A stretch of DNA of 64,000 bases from Butyrivibrio sp. (GTDB lineage Bacteria; Bacillota; Clostridia; Lachnospirales; Lachnospiraceae), in assembly GCA_024690485.1 (NCBI GenBank), contig JAILPB010000021.1, positions 1 through 64,000 of the forward strand, given 5' to 3'. Each line of letters opens with the position of its first letter. Position 1 is the stretch's first letter. The notes below the pieces were generated by a model. That model ran no database searches, had not been told where the DNA came from, and worked only from the letters and a program-made list of their open reading frames with translations. The translations under genes were made by a program, and so were the position numbers. This document shows positions 25,100 to 34,295 of the stretch, piece by piece.

Positions 25100-25462
25100 A
25101 TGGCCAGAAATGTTTTGGTATGTGACGACGCTGCTTTCATGAGAATGATGATCAAGGATATTCTCAGCAAAAACGGATACAATGTAGTTGGTGAAGCAGA
25201 GAATGGAAAGATCGCTGTAGAGAAATATAAGGAGCTTAAGCCTGATTTAGCACTCATGGATATTACAATGCCTGAGATGGATGGTATTGAGGCACTTAAG
25301 GCAATCAAGGGAGAATTCCCTGATGCATGCATCATTATGTGTTCAGCTATGGGTCAGCAGGCAATGGTTATAGAATCAATTCAGGCAGGTGCGAAGGACT
25401 TTATTGTAAAGCCTTTCCAGGCTGACCGTGTTCTTGAGGCAGTTAAGAAGGTTATCGGATGA
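25100..25462 (+). CDS. cheY: Chemotaxis response regulator CheY
   Basis: A stand-alone receiver domain of 120 residues. The acidic pocket Asp9-Asp10, the phosphorylation site Asp54 in LMDITMP, Ser82 (the Thr/Ser switch position) and Lys104 in FIVKPF are all in place. Phospho-CheY binds FliM and FliY to set rotation direction. Placement directly after fliY is the standard Firmicute order. The stop overlaps the fliO start (ATGA). Confidence 0.97.
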   Translation: MARNVLVCDDAAFMRMMIKDILSKNGYNVVGEAENGKIAVEKYKELKPDLALMDITMPEMDGIEALKAIKGEFPDACIIMCSAMGQQAMVIESIQAGAKDFIVKPFQADRVLEAVKKVIG

Positions 25463-25806
25463 TGGATGCTTCTTCAGTTGCTCAGATGATAACTGTGTTG
25501 ATCATATTTGTGGCTGTTTTGGCACTCACCTATTATGTGACAAAATGGATTGCAAAGTATCAGCAGGTAAGTAATTCAGGAAACAACATGGAAATAATGG
25601 AGACCATGAGGATATCTGCAAACAAGTATTTGCAGATAGTCCGGGTTTCCGATAAGTATTTGGTTTTATGTGTCTGCAAGGACACAGTAACTCTTTTGTG
25701 TGAACTAGACGAGGGGAAATATATACCGCCTGTTAAGGAAAATGCCAAGGCACCTGATTTTAGCAAGGAGCTTGAGAAGTTTTCTAAGCGGTTTATGAAA
25801 AAGTAG
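25459..25806 (+). CDS. fliO: Flagellar biosynthesis protein FliO
   Basis: The 115-residue protein has one N-terminal membrane helix (about 8-29) and a short cytoplasmic domain with the FliO pattern IMETMRISANKYLQIVRVSDKYLVL. FliO helps assemble FliP into the export gate. It overlaps cheY by four bases and ends two bases before fliP. Confidence 0.88.
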   Translation: MMDASSVAQMITVLIIFVAVLALTYYVTKWIAKYQQVSNSGNNMEIMETMRISANKYLQIVRVSDKYLVLCVCKDTVTLLCELDEGKYIPPVKENAKAPDFSKELEKFSKRFMKK

Positions 25807-25808
25807 GT

Positions 25809-26741
25809 ATGAAAAAACAAAGGGGAGTAAAAGACATTAAGCCGTTACTTAGGAAAGGCATATTATATGCGTGCCTTTCTTTGGTTATGGGCTTTTTTCT
25901 TTTTACGGTTTCACCACATTTAGTACAGGCTTCAACATCATATGTAGATGATACTCATACTACAGATCCCACAAGAGACAGGGAGACTCATCTTACGGGA
26001 ACAAACGGGGAGAGGACTAATATAACAGATCCCGGTTCCTCCGATTCCGCAGATGATCTAAAGGAACTTAATATTGCAAATACTGTTACCGTAACCTATG
26101 ACAACGGTAATGGTACTATAAATGGCGCTCTTAGGATTCTTATTACTTTGACGCTTATTGCTCTTGCGCCTACAATTCTTATGATGATGACGTGTTTTAC
26201 ACGAATCATCGTCGTTCTGCATTTCACGAGATCTGCGCTGTCTACGCAGACTTCGCCTCCAAACCAGGTTTTGATAGGTCTTGCACTTTTCCTGACTATT
26301 TTCATAATGCAGCCAACAGCAAAAGAGGTATATGATACTGCAATCGTGCCCTTTGAAAATGGCGAGATAGAGCAGAAAGTTCTCTTTGAGACAGGTATGA
26401 AGCCTATCAGAGAGTTTATGTACGGACAGACTCAGACCAAGGACGTAAGGCTTTTTATGGAAATCGACGGCATTGACTGGGACGGAGAATTGGACAGTAT
26501 TCCAAATGCAGTACTTGTTCCAAGTTTTATAGTAAGTGAACTTAGGACAGCTTTTGTCATAGGCTTTTTGATCTATATTCCATTTATAGTAATCGACATG
26601 GTTGTGGCGTCGGTGCTTATGAGTATGGGTATGATGATGCTTCCGCCGACGACGATTTCGCTACCCTTTAAGATATTATTGTTTATTCTGGCGGATGGAT
26701 GGAATCTGATCATCGGCAGTCTTGTTAAGACGTTCTATTAG
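25809..26741 (+). CDS. fliP: Flagellar export gate protein FliP
   Basis: FliP forms the core of the type III export gate. A signal peptide (hydrophobic about 21-41, ending VQA) is followed by an unusually long Thr/Asp/Ser-rich segment of about 55 residues before the conserved part starts near residue 97 (RILITLTLIALAPTILMMMTCFTRI). FliP signatures such as TRSALSTQTSPPNQVLIGLALFL and the closing helices with DGWNLIIGSLV are present. At 310 residues it is longer than the common 220-250, the excess being this N-terminal segment. Confidence 0.96.
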   Translation: MKKQRGVKDIKPLLRKGILYACLSLVMGFFLFTVSPHLVQASTSYVDDTHTTDPTRDRETHLTGTNGERTNITDPGSSDSADDLKELNIANTVTVTYDNGNGTINGALRILITLTLIALAPTILMMMTCFTRIIVVLHFTRSALSTQTSPPNQVLIGLALFLTIFIMQPTAKEVYDTAIVPFENGEIEQKVLFETGMKPIREFMYGQTQTKDVRLFMEIDGIDWDGELDSIPNAVLVPSFIVSELRTAFVIGFLIYIPFIVIDMVVASVLMSMGMMMLPPTTISLPFKILLFILADGWNLIIGSLVKTFY

Positions 26742-26791
26742 TGGTTTCTTTAATTTGAGGATTTAGTTACGGAAGGGAGGTAGAGTAAATT

Positions 26792-27064
26792 ATGATGACA
26801 GTTGATGACGTTACTACGATCATGGGAAACGGCCTTTTTATGGTTATTAAGATAGCGGTTCCGATACTAATGGTTTCTTTGGTTGTTGGTCTTGCTGTTT
26901 CAATCTTCCAGACAGTTACTTCAATTCAGGACCAGACTCTTACCTTTGTACCAAAGATTATTTTGACTTTCCTTGCGCTGATGGTCCTTGGAAACTGGAT
27001 GCTCACGGAGCTTTCGAATTATGTAATTAAAGTTTGGTCTGATTTTAGTTTGTATATTCATTAG
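26792..27064 (+). CDS. fliQ: Flagellar export gate protein FliQ
   Basis: The 90-residue protein has the two membrane helices and the connecting sequence SIFQTVTSIQDQTLTFVPKI characteristic of FliQ, a component wrapped around the FliP-FliR core. GGAAGGGAGG lies ahead of the ATG. Length and position are standard. Confidence 0.96.
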   Translation: MMTVDDVTTIMGNGLFMVIKIAVPILMVSLVVGLAVSIFQTVTSIQDQTLTFVPKIILTFLALMVLGNWMLTELSNYVIKVWSDFSLYIH

Positions 27065-27075
27065 AGGAGCCTGTT

Positions 27076-27855
27076 TTGATCGATTACACCTTTACTTATG
27101 GTGATCTTGAAGTATTTTTGCTGATATTGGTGCGTGTAACCATGTTTGTTTACACTGCGCCTTTTTTCAGTATGAGTAATACTCCTCAGAGAGTTAAGGT
27201 CGGCTTTTCGGTTTTGCTTACGATACTTTTATATGGACTTGTTCCTGTAAAAACTTTGAACTATACGACCATTCTTGGATTTACGGCAATCGTAATAAAG
27301 GAGTTTGCTACAGGTGCCATAATAGGCTTTGGAGCACAGCTTTGTACTTTTATAACCAATATGGCAGGTAATATCATAGACATGCAGGTTGGTCTGTCCA
27401 TGGTGCAGGTAATGAGTCCGGGTTCAAGGGAACAGGTGCCTGTTTCCGCAGGTTTATATCAGTATGCTTTTATGGGAATGATGCTGGTCAGCGGTCTCTA
27501 CAGGTATTTTATATCGGCTCTTGTGGAATCATTCAGGCTTATTCCTTTAAACGGAGCTGTTTTCCATACGGATATGCTGGTTGCATCTGTGATCAAATTC
27601 ATGGGAGCCTATATGGGAATTGCCTTTAGAATCGCCCTTCCCATATTTGTTGTTACTTTTGTTATGAACGTAATACTTGGAGTTCTTGCGAGAGTTGCAC
27701 CTCAGATGAACATGTTCGCAGTAGGTATGCAGCTTAAGCTTATTACCGGACTTATGCTTATGTATATTACAAGCAGCATGCTTTATGGAGTTTCGGATTT
27801 TATTTTTACCAGAATGAAGATTCTTATGACGGAGTTTATTAATGATCTTATTTGA
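27076..27855 (+). CDS. fliR: Flagellar export gate protein FliR
   Basis: FliR completes the export gate. The 259-residue hydrophobic protein has the family features RVTMFVYTAPFFS near the start, GFGAQLCTFITNMAGNIIDMQ and the final ARVAPQMNMFAVGMQLKLITG. It starts at TTG with AGAGGAG just upstream; this is the first in-frame start giving a normal N terminus. It overlaps flhB by fourteen bases. Confidence 0.96.
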   Translation: MIDYTFTYGDLEVFLLILVRVTMFVYTAPFFSMSNTPQRVKVGFSVLLTILLYGLVPVKTLNYTTILGFTAIVIKEFATGAIIGFGAQLCTFITNMAGNIIDMQVGLSMVQVMSPGSREQVPVSAGLYQYAFMGMMLVSGLYRYFISALVESFRLIPLNGAVFHTDMLVASVIKFMGAYMGIAFRIALPIFVVTFVMNVILGVLARVAPQMNMFAVGMQLKLITGLMLMYITSSMLYGVSDFIFTRMKILMTEFINDLI

Positions 27856-28990
27856 AAATCATGATGAACTTAATATTGTCATGGGACTTTCCTATGATCT
27901 TCAGTTTTTTGCTGATGGACCCGGCGGTGAAAAGACCGAGGAGCCTACAGCCAAGAAATTGCAGGATGCCAGAAATGAAGGTCAGGTTGCAAACAGCCGT
28001 GAGGTTGGTAATGCAGCAGGACTTCTTGCTCTTTTTGTGCTTATAAAATTACTGTATGGATGGATGGCAGAAAATTTTACGGGCATGTTTAACTATGTCT
28101 ACACTCAGATTCCTGAGACCATTACCATGTATGACGGGTATATGCCTTTTCAGAATATAAAAACTTTGATGAATTTGACACTTATAAGGATTATGCTTCT
28201 TTCGCTTCCTTTTTTTGCGGCGGCAGTTCTTATCGGACTTGTGGCAAATATTGCTCAGGTAGGGTGGAAAATAACTTCAAAGCCCCTTCAGCCCAAGCTT
28301 AGCAAGATAAATCCCATAAGCGGATTTAAGAAGATTTTTTCAACCAGATCTATTTTTGAGCTTATTAAATCTATTGCCAAGATTATCATAATAAGCACTG
28401 TGGTTTTCATATATTTCAAGGATATGGATGCATCTATTTTCCTTCTCTATGATATGCCACTGGCTCAGGCAATAGGTCTTATGGGAAAAACAGTAATTGA
28501 TATCGGCATAAGAATTGCAGCTATTTACGTTATCGTTGCAACTTCGGATGTTGTTTTCCAGCGCCGTAAATTCAAAAAAGATATGATGATGACCAAGCAG
28601 GAAGTAAAAGATGAGTACAAGAATACTGAAGGAGATCCTCAGATCAAGGCTCAGCAGAGGCGCAGAATGCAGCAGGCTTCCCAGCGCCGTATGATGCAGG
28701 AACTTCCTAAGGCTGATGTTGTTATCACAAACCCGACCCATTATGCTGTGGCTATCCGCTATGACGCTGATGAGATGGAGGCACCTCAGGTAATTGCCAA
28801 GGGTGAAGACTATCTTGCACAGAGAATTAAGGATATTGCTAAAGAAAATGGCATAGAGATTGTGGAGAATAAGCCCCTTGCAAGAATGCTCTATGCCAAC
28901 GTGGATGTGGGAGAATTCGTACCACCCGAGCTCTATCAGGCTGTAGCAGAGGTTCTTGCCTTTGTATATCACCTTCAGGGCAGAGTTTAA
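27842..28990 (+). CDS. flhB: Flagellar export switch protein FlhB
   Basis: FlhB controls the export-specificity change from hook to filament substrates. Four membrane helices are followed by a cytoplasmic domain with the self-cleaving motif NPTH at residues 297-300. The KTEEPTAKKLQDARNEGQV segment is the standard N-terminal signature. The ATG at 27842 lies inside fliR; an internal ATG at 27881 would also leave the signature intact, so the first 13 residues are less certain. The long frame on the opposite strand here is a shadow. Confidence 0.95.
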   Translation: MILFENHDELNIVMGLSYDLQFFADGPGGEKTEEPTAKKLQDARNEGQVANSREVGNAAGLLALFVLIKLLYGWMAENFTGMFNYVYTQIPETITMYDGYMPFQNIKTLMNLTLIRIMLLSLPFFAAAVLIGLVANIAQVGWKITSKPLQPKLSKINPISGFKKIFSTRSIFELIKSIAKIIIISTVVFIYFKDMDASIFLLYDMPLAQAIGLMGKTVIDIGIRIAAIYVIVATSDVVFQRRKFKKDMMMTKQEVKDEYKNTEGDPQIKAQQRRRMQQASQRRMMQELPKADVVITNPTHYAVAIRYDADEMEAPQVIAKGEDYLAQRIKDIAKENGIEIVENKPLARMLYANVDVGEFVPPELYQAVAEVLAFVYHLQGRV

Positions 28991-29064
28991 GCGACTTTTC
29001 TGTGGCTTGTTCACGCAAAGATACATATAGGCTACAACGCATTTTCTTGTGTTCTATTTTCCTC

Positions 29065-29094
29065 TTGAATACTATATCTAGTATGCGTTATACT
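29065..29094 (+). promoter_or_regulatory. Candidate internal promoter for flhA
   Basis: TTGAAT (29065-29070) and TATACT (29089-29094), 18 bases apart, lie in the 150-base gap between flhB and flhA, the largest gap between flagellar genes before cheA. Confidence 0.45.
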
Positions 29095-29100
29095 AGATAT
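29074..29100. promoter_or_regulatory. Perfect 11-base inverted repeat over the flhA promoter
   Basis: ATATCTAGTAT (29074-29084) and ATACTAGATAT (29090-29100) are exact inverted repeats around GCGTT. Allowing one bulged base, ACT/AGT extends the symmetry on the outside. It covers the spacer and -10 element and has no T-run, so an operator is a better reading than a terminator. Confidence 0.5.
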
Positions 29101-29141
29101 GTATAGTTATGTACACCTTATGGGGAAAGGGGGATAAGTTA

Positions 29142-31208
29142 ATGAATAGCAATTTGCTTAATACTATTCGTAAGCGCGCATTCGACTACGGCGTAGCTAT
29201 GTACTTCGTTGCTGCTATCGGAATGCTTATTATCCCAATTCCTACCTGGCTTATGGATTTCCTTTTGGCCTTTGATATGTCACTTTCCTTTGTGATCCTG
29301 TTCACGGCCATGTTTTCCAAGGAAGTATTGGATATGTCATTCTTCCCGACTATCCTTTTGTTCACCACAATTTTTAGAATAGCACTAAACGTTTCTTCAA
29401 CGAGACTTATTCTTACCGGCGGAGATGCAGGTAAGGTTATTGAGGTATTCGGATCCTTCGTTGGAGCAGGCGATCTTATTATCGGTGCTATCGTTTACGG
29501 AATGCTCATTCTCGTTCAGTTCATGGTTATCAACAAAGGTTCTGAGCGTGTCGCTGAAGTATCAGCAAGATTTACCCTGGATGCTATGCCCGGTAAACAG
29601 ATGGCTATCGATGCCGATCTTAATACCGGCGCCATCACAGATCAGGAAGCTAAAGAAAGACGTGAAAAGATTCAGAACGAAGCAAGCTTCTTCGGTGCCA
29701 TGGACGGTGCTACGAAGTATGTTAAGGGAGATTCAATTGCCGGTCTTATTATTACCGTCGTAAATATCGTCGGTGGTATTTTGATGGGTGTTTTGAGGCA
29801 ACAGCTCCCGGTTAATGAAGCTCTTGATAAATATGCAATCCTTACCATGGGTGATGGACTTGTTAGTTCAATTCCTTCACTTCTGGTATCACTTAGTACT
29901 GGTATTTTGGTAACTAAGGGCGGAAAAGAGGCAGACTTTGGGCCTGCTCTTATCGGCCAGCTCTTTAATATGCCAAAAACTTTGTATCTTGTTGGCGGAG
30001 TCATTGCAGGTCTCGGTATTTTTACGCCTCTTCCGATTTACCTGTATGTGCCTCTTGGCGGCGCCATTGCAGGCCTTGGATATTTGATGCAAAGAGAGCA
30101 GATAATTGCTCATACGGAAGAAGAGGTAATGGCTGAAGAAGAACAGCAGGCTGAGGAGATAAGGCAGCCTGAGAATGTTACAAGCCTTCTTCAGGTTGAT
30201 CCTATAGAGCTTGAGTTTGGCTACGGTATTATTCCTCTTGCGGATGTTAATCAGGGCGGTGACCTTCTGGATCGAGTTGTAATGATACGAAGGCAGATAG
30301 CCCTTGAACTTGGTACCGTGGTTCCTATCATCCGACTAAGAGATAATATTCAGCTAAATCCTAATCAGTACATCATCAAGATAAAGGGAATTCAGGTAAG
30401 TGACGGCGAGATTTTGTTTGATCACTATATGGCCATGAATCCCGGAAATGTAGAAGAAGAGATAACCGGTATTCCTACCTTTGAGCCTTCGTTCCATCTG
30501 CCTGCAACCTGGATTACAGAAAGTCAGAGAGAAAGAGCGGAGTCCCTCGGATATACCGTTGTTGATCCTCCGTCCATTATCGCAACACATCTTACGGAGG
30601 TAATCAGAAACCATATTGCTGAACTTCTTACAAGACAGGATGTTCAGAATCTTGTTAATAACCTTAAGGAGAATAATCCTGCACTTGTTGAGGAACTAAC
30701 TCCCAAGCTTATGTCTCTTGGTGAGATTGAGAAGGTATTGCAGAATTTACTAAGCGAGGGTATTTCAATTAGAGATCTTGTTACGATTTTTGAAACTCTT
30801 GCAGACTATGCTGCATCAACAAGAGACAGCGATATCCTTACAGAGTATGTAAGACAGAGTCTTAGAAGAGCTATTTCCAGTAAGTATTTTTATCCGGGAG
30901 AGACTACCAGCGTAATAACTCTTGATCCTAAGATTGAACAGGAAATAATGTCATCTGTTAAGCAAACTGAGACAGGAGCTTATCTGACACTTGATCCCGC
31001 AAGGACCAAGGCAATCCTTAAGTCAGTTGGAGAACAGGCTAAGAAGCTTGAAGATGCAGGAAGAGTTCCTATAGTAATGACTTCACCCATAGTCAGAATG
31101 TACTTTAAGAAAATGACTGAAGATTACTATAAGGATCTGATAGTTATTTCATACAACGAAGTGGAACCTAATGTTGAGATGCAATCAGTGGGGATGGTAG
31201 CAGCATAA
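29142..31208 (+). CDS. flhA: Flagellar export protein FlhA
   Basis: FlhA is the large export-gate subunit that binds chaperone-substrate complexes. Eight N-terminal membrane helices with the FHIPEP-type region (FDMSLSFVILFTAMFSKEVLDMSFFPTILL in overlapping parts) are followed by the cytoplasmic domain from about residue 330. An in-frame ATG at 29109 exists, but AAGGGGG at 29127-29133 fits the ATG at 29142, giving 688 residues, the normal size. One base separates the stop from flhF. Confidence 0.96.
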   Translation: MNSNLLNTIRKRAFDYGVAMYFVAAIGMLIIPIPTWLMDFLLAFDMSLSFVILFTAMFSKEVLDMSFFPTILLFTTIFRIALNVSSTRLILTGGDAGKVIEVFGSFVGAGDLIIGAIVYGMLILVQFMVINKGSERVAEVSARFTLDAMPGKQMAIDADLNTGAITDQEAKERREKIQNEASFFGAMDGATKYVKGDSIAGLIITVVNIVGGILMGVLRQQLPVNEALDKYAILTMGDGLVSSIPSLLVSLSTGILVTKGGKEADFGPALIGQLFNMPKTLYLVGGVIAGLGIFTPLPIYLYVPLGGAIAGLGYLMQREQIIAHTEEEVMAEEEQQAEEIRQPENVTSLLQVDPIELEFGYGIIPLADVNQGGDLLDRVVMIRRQIALELGTVVPIIRLRDNIQLNPNQYIIKIKGIQVSDGEILFDHYMAMNPGNVEEEITGIPTFEPSFHLPATWITESQRERAESLGYTVVDPPSIIATHLTEVIRNHIAELLTRQDVQNLVNNLKENNPALVEELTPKLMSLGEIEKVLQNLLSEGISIRDLVTIFETLADYAASTRDSDILTEYVRQSLRRAISSKYFYPGETTSVITLDPKIEQEIMSSVKQTETGAYLTLDPARTKAILKSVGEQAKKLEDAGRVPIVMTSPIVRMYFKKMTEDYYKDLIVISYNEVEPNVEMQSVGMVAA

Positions 31209-31209
31209 T

Positions 31210-32538
31210 ATGATTATTAAAAAGTACACCGGAAAAACTGAATCAGAAGCCACAGATATTGCTAAGAAGGAGCTGGGGGATAACATTGTAATAATGAATG
31301 TGAGGCCCGTGAAAAAGAGCGGATTTTTCGCTATTTTTGCACCGCCAAGGACTGAAGTGACTGTAGCCCTTGAGGATGAACCTGCAAAGACGCAGCGCAC
31401 TGTAAAGCCAGTGGTGGCGCCAAAAACTCCCAAGCACTCCGATGGCAGAAGCTCTATGGCTGAAAAATTATTAAAGGCGCAGGAAACGGGAGAGATTCCG
31501 CCTCTTAAGGTGGGACTTTCCGGCGATAAGCCTGCAGTAAAGGAAGAAAAGGATAAGATGCCTACTACGACTATGCCTTTGAAAAATAATCTTCAGAACG
31601 ATGAGAGCAGTGTTATCGAGGAGAAGCTTGATAGTCTTCATAATCTCTTGGAGCAGAACTTTAAGGGTGAGAAGGAAGATGTAAGGGATACCGGTGAAGT
31701 CCACAAGGAAGAAGTCAAAGATGAGATAGATGCTATCTCTGAAGAGACCATGTCCTTTATCAGAGTTATGTACAACACTCTTATTGAAAATGAAGTGGAT
31801 GAAATCTATGCAAATCAGCTGACGGATGAAGTTGAGAAGGTAAGTAAACCCAATATTCCTATGGAATATGTGCTTGCAAGCGTTTATCAGAAGATGGTTC
31901 TTAAGTTTGGTCCGGCAGATACTATCAAGATGGATAATGACGGACTTATTGCTGAGATTTTTATAGGTCCCACAGGAGTTGGTAAGACCACAACCATTGC
32001 TAAGCTGGCTTCAGAACTCAGAGTTAATCAGAAAAAGAAGGTTGCCCTTGTAACTGTTGACACTTACAGAATTGCTGCGGCAGAGCAACTTAGGACCTAT
32101 GCATCCATAATGGAGATTCCTTTCAGGGTTATATACTCTGTTGAGGAGATGAAGCAGGCTGCCGAGGATTTCAAGGAATACGATTACCTCATGGTAGATA
32201 CCGCAGGACATAGCCTCCACAACAAAGAACAAAAGGAAACAATGATAGGCTTTATCAAGGCTCTTGAGGAAAATGTAGATACCGAGAATTATCTGGTTCT
32301 TAGCGCTACTACTAAGTACAGAGATCTTATTGAGATCGCAGATGGATACTCTGAACTTGTAAAATACAAACTTATTTTTACCAAGATGGATGAGACAAAT
32401 TCAGCGGGTAATCTCTATAACATCCATATGCATACAGGTGCGCCTATGTCATATATTACAAACGGTCAGAATGTTCCAAGTGACATAGCAGTCTTTGATG
32501 CACAGCGCAGTGTTAAGGGATTGCTTGGTGGAAAATAA
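31210..32538 (+). CDS. flhF: Flagellar SRP-type GTPase FlhF
   Basis: FlhF is an SRP-family GTPase that sets flagellar position or number. The N terminus MIIKKYTGKTESEATDIAKKELG is typical of FlhF; a variable charged linker (about 60-170) leads to the N and G domains with the P-loop GPTGVGKT at residues 253-260, then DTYRIAAAEQL and the DTAGHS segment, where canonical FlhF has DTAGR. The gene directly precedes its partner flhG. Confidence 0.95.
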   Translation: MIIKKYTGKTESEATDIAKKELGDNIVIMNVRPVKKSGFFAIFAPPRTEVTVALEDEPAKTQRTVKPVVAPKTPKHSDGRSSMAEKLLKAQETGEIPPLKVGLSGDKPAVKEEKDKMPTTTMPLKNNLQNDESSVIEEKLDSLHNLLEQNFKGEKEDVRDTGEVHKEEVKDEIDAISEETMSFIRVMYNTLIENEVDEIYANQLTDEVEKVSKPNIPMEYVLASVYQKMVLKFGPADTIKMDNDGLIAEIFIGPTGVGKTTTIAKLASELRVNQKKKVALVTVDTYRIAAAEQLRTYASIMEIPFRVIYSVEEMKQAAEDFKEYDYLMVDTAGHSLHNKEQKETMIGFIKALEENVDTENYLVLSATTKYRDLIEIADGYSELVKYKLIFTKMDETNSAGNLYNIHMHTGAPMSYITNGQNVPSDIAVFDAQRSVKGLLGGK

Positions 32539-32619
32539 AGGCTCATCTTGGGGTAAGCCTTGTTAACAAAAGGTCGACTTTTTTTCAGATTTTGATAAAA
32601 TAGAAGCAGGAATATTTTT

Positions 32620-33540
32620 ATGGATCAGGCTGAACAGCTTAGAAGAATTATAAAAGCAGAAAATGCTCCCCAAAGACCTCTGGCAAGGGTTATTACGGTT
32701 ACCAGCGGTAAGGGAGGAGTTGGTAAGTCAAATGTCGCCATAAATCTGGCAATTCAGTTTAGACGAATGGGGCAGAGAGTCATCATTCTTGATGCCGACT
32801 TTGGACTTGCCAATATTGAGATCATGTTTGGCACTGTGCCTAAGCATAATCTCAGCGATCTGATATATCAGGGCAAAAATATAAAAGATATCATTACCTG
32901 GGGACCTGAAGGCGTTGGTTTTATATCCGGTGGTTCAGGAATATCGGGAATGTATAATCTTAGCAGAGAGTACCTGGTATATATAATAGTTAATCTGGCT
33001 GAGCTTGATGCAATTGCTGATACCATCATTATTGATACGGGAGCAGGAATTTCCAGTGCAGTCATGGAGTTTCTTGTTGCAAGCGGAGAGATTATTCTTG
33101 TTACAACTCCGGAACCTACATCAATAACTGATTCGTATTCACTACTAAAAGCTTTAAACCAGCAACCAAGATTTTCTAAGGAAAATACAATTATCAAGGT
33201 TGCATCAAACAGAGTAGCTTCAGATGAGGAGGGACAGCAGCTTTTTAATAAACTAAATGCTGTTGTGGCAAGATATTTAAAGCTTCCTTTAAATTACATC
33301 GGAGCTATACCACAGGATCAGATGCTCGCACGAGGTGTTATGCAACAGACACCGGTTTCGATTCAGTATCCGAATTCGAAATCTGCAAGAGCTTTTGAAA
33401 ATATCGCTACAAGACTCACCAGCAGCAATGATCTTGTAGTAGCTAAACCAAGAGGAATGGCTGCATTTTTCTCACATATTATTACCGGAAGAAAGTTGAA
33501 TTCAGATAGGATGTCCGGAGAACAGAGCTTTGGGCAGTAA
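32620..33540 (+). CDS. flhG: MinD-like ATPase FlhG (YlxH)
   Basis: The deviant Walker A KGGVGKS (residues 31-37), DADFGLANIEIMFG and DTGAGIS segments place this 306-residue protein in the ParA/MinD family as FlhG, which stimulates FlhF and regulates flagellar number. The N-terminal DQAEQLRRI is the FlhF-activating motif (DQAxxLR) of the family. An 81-base gap separates it from flhF and contains a small palindromic hairpin (AAAAG/CTTTT at 32568-32585) followed by T, perhaps a weak terminator. MinD proper is encoded at 47702. Confidence 0.94.
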   Translation: MDQAEQLRRIIKAENAPQRPLARVITVTSGKGGVGKSNVAINLAIQFRRMGQRVIILDADFGLANIEIMFGTVPKHNLSDLIYQGKNIKDIITWGPEGVGFISGGSGISGMYNLSREYLVYIIVNLAELDAIADTIIIDTGAGISSAVMEFLVASGEIILVTTPEPTSITDSYSLLKALNQQPRFSKENTIIKVASNRVASDEEGQQLFNKLNAVVARYLKLPLNYIGAIPQDQMLARGVMQQTPVSIQYPNSKSARAFENIATRLTSSNDLVVAKPRGMAAFFSHIITGRKLNSDRMSGEQSFGQ

Positions 33541-33572
33541 CATAAATTTTAAGGTAAGAGGGGTACCTGAAA

Positions 33573-34295
33573 ATGCTTGCTGATTATATTGCACCTGGCA
33601 ATAAAATCGAACTGAAGGCAGTCGGCAAGGTCTGGATGGATAATGACAGCAGAACCAAGAAAATTCACCAGAGCAAGATTACTGATATTTTGTCCGAGGA
33701 CAGAATAGAAGTGCTGATGCCAATGGACAAGGGAAAGCTTGTCCTTCTTCCTGTCGATGGAGAGTACAGCTTGTGTTTCTACAGCACTAGGGGATTATTT
33801 CAGTGCTACGGGCGTATTGTTGATCGATATCGAAGTAATAATATCTATATTCTGGTTATTGATCTCCTTAGCAATTTGCAACGACTACAAAGGCGAGAAT
33901 ACTACAGATTCAGTTGTGCTTTGGAGTTGAGATCAAGAATCTTTTCTGAGGAAGAGGTTGAAGCAATAAAACGGAACTGGGGGTTACTGCTTGGAACCAA
34001 TAAACCGCTTCAAAGAAGTGTGATTGTTGATATAAGCGGTGGCGGTTTACGTTTTGTCGCTAACTTCCAATACGAAGAGGGAAGTTCAATTTATTGTTCG
34101 TATAGGTTACCCGGAAATATTAATAACATTGAGTACGAAATGGTGTGTAACGTACTTAGAGTTCAGGAACTGGAAAACAGGCCAGGACTGTATGAGCACC
34201 GCATACAGTACACCTACATTGATGAGACTTCCAGAGAAGATATCATTCATTTTATCTTTGAGGAAGAACGAAAAATCAGAAAGAAGCAAACCTAA
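33573..34295 (+). CDS. PilZ-domain flagellar brake protein (YcgR-like)
   Basis: The 240-residue protein has an N-terminal YcgR-type domain and a C-terminal PilZ domain. The c-di-GMP-binding RxxxR is Arg108-Arg112 in RREYYR, and the second motif DxSxxG is Asp153-Gly158. Known homologues (YcgR, B. subtilis YpfA/MotI) bind c-di-GMP and slow or uncouple the motor. The EAL-GGDEF protein at 7957 is a candidate source of the signal. GAGGGG lies upstream. The stop touches the cheB ATG. Confidence 0.93.
   Translation: MLADYIAPGNKIELKAVGKVWMDNDSRTKKIHQSKITDILSEDRIEVLMPMDKGKLVLLPVDGEYSLCFYSTRGLFQCYGRIVDRYRSNNIYILVIDLLSNLQRLQRREYYRFSCALELRSRIFSEEEVEAIKRNWGLLLGTNKPLQRSVIVDISGGGLRFVANFQYEEGSSIYCSYRLPGNINNIEYEMVCNVLRVQELENRPGLYEHRIQYTYIDETSREDIIHFIFEEERKIRKKQT

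Noticed and set aside
28340-29026. 228-codon open frame on the - strand over flhB
   Set aside because: It lies wholly opposite a well-conserved gene, has no ribosome binding site or recognisable protein, and is a by-product of codon bias.
32539-32619. Terminator between flhF and flhG
   Set aside because: AAGGCT/AGCCTT and the small AAAAG/CTTTT hairpin are too short to claim termination with confidence; noted only in the flhG entry.
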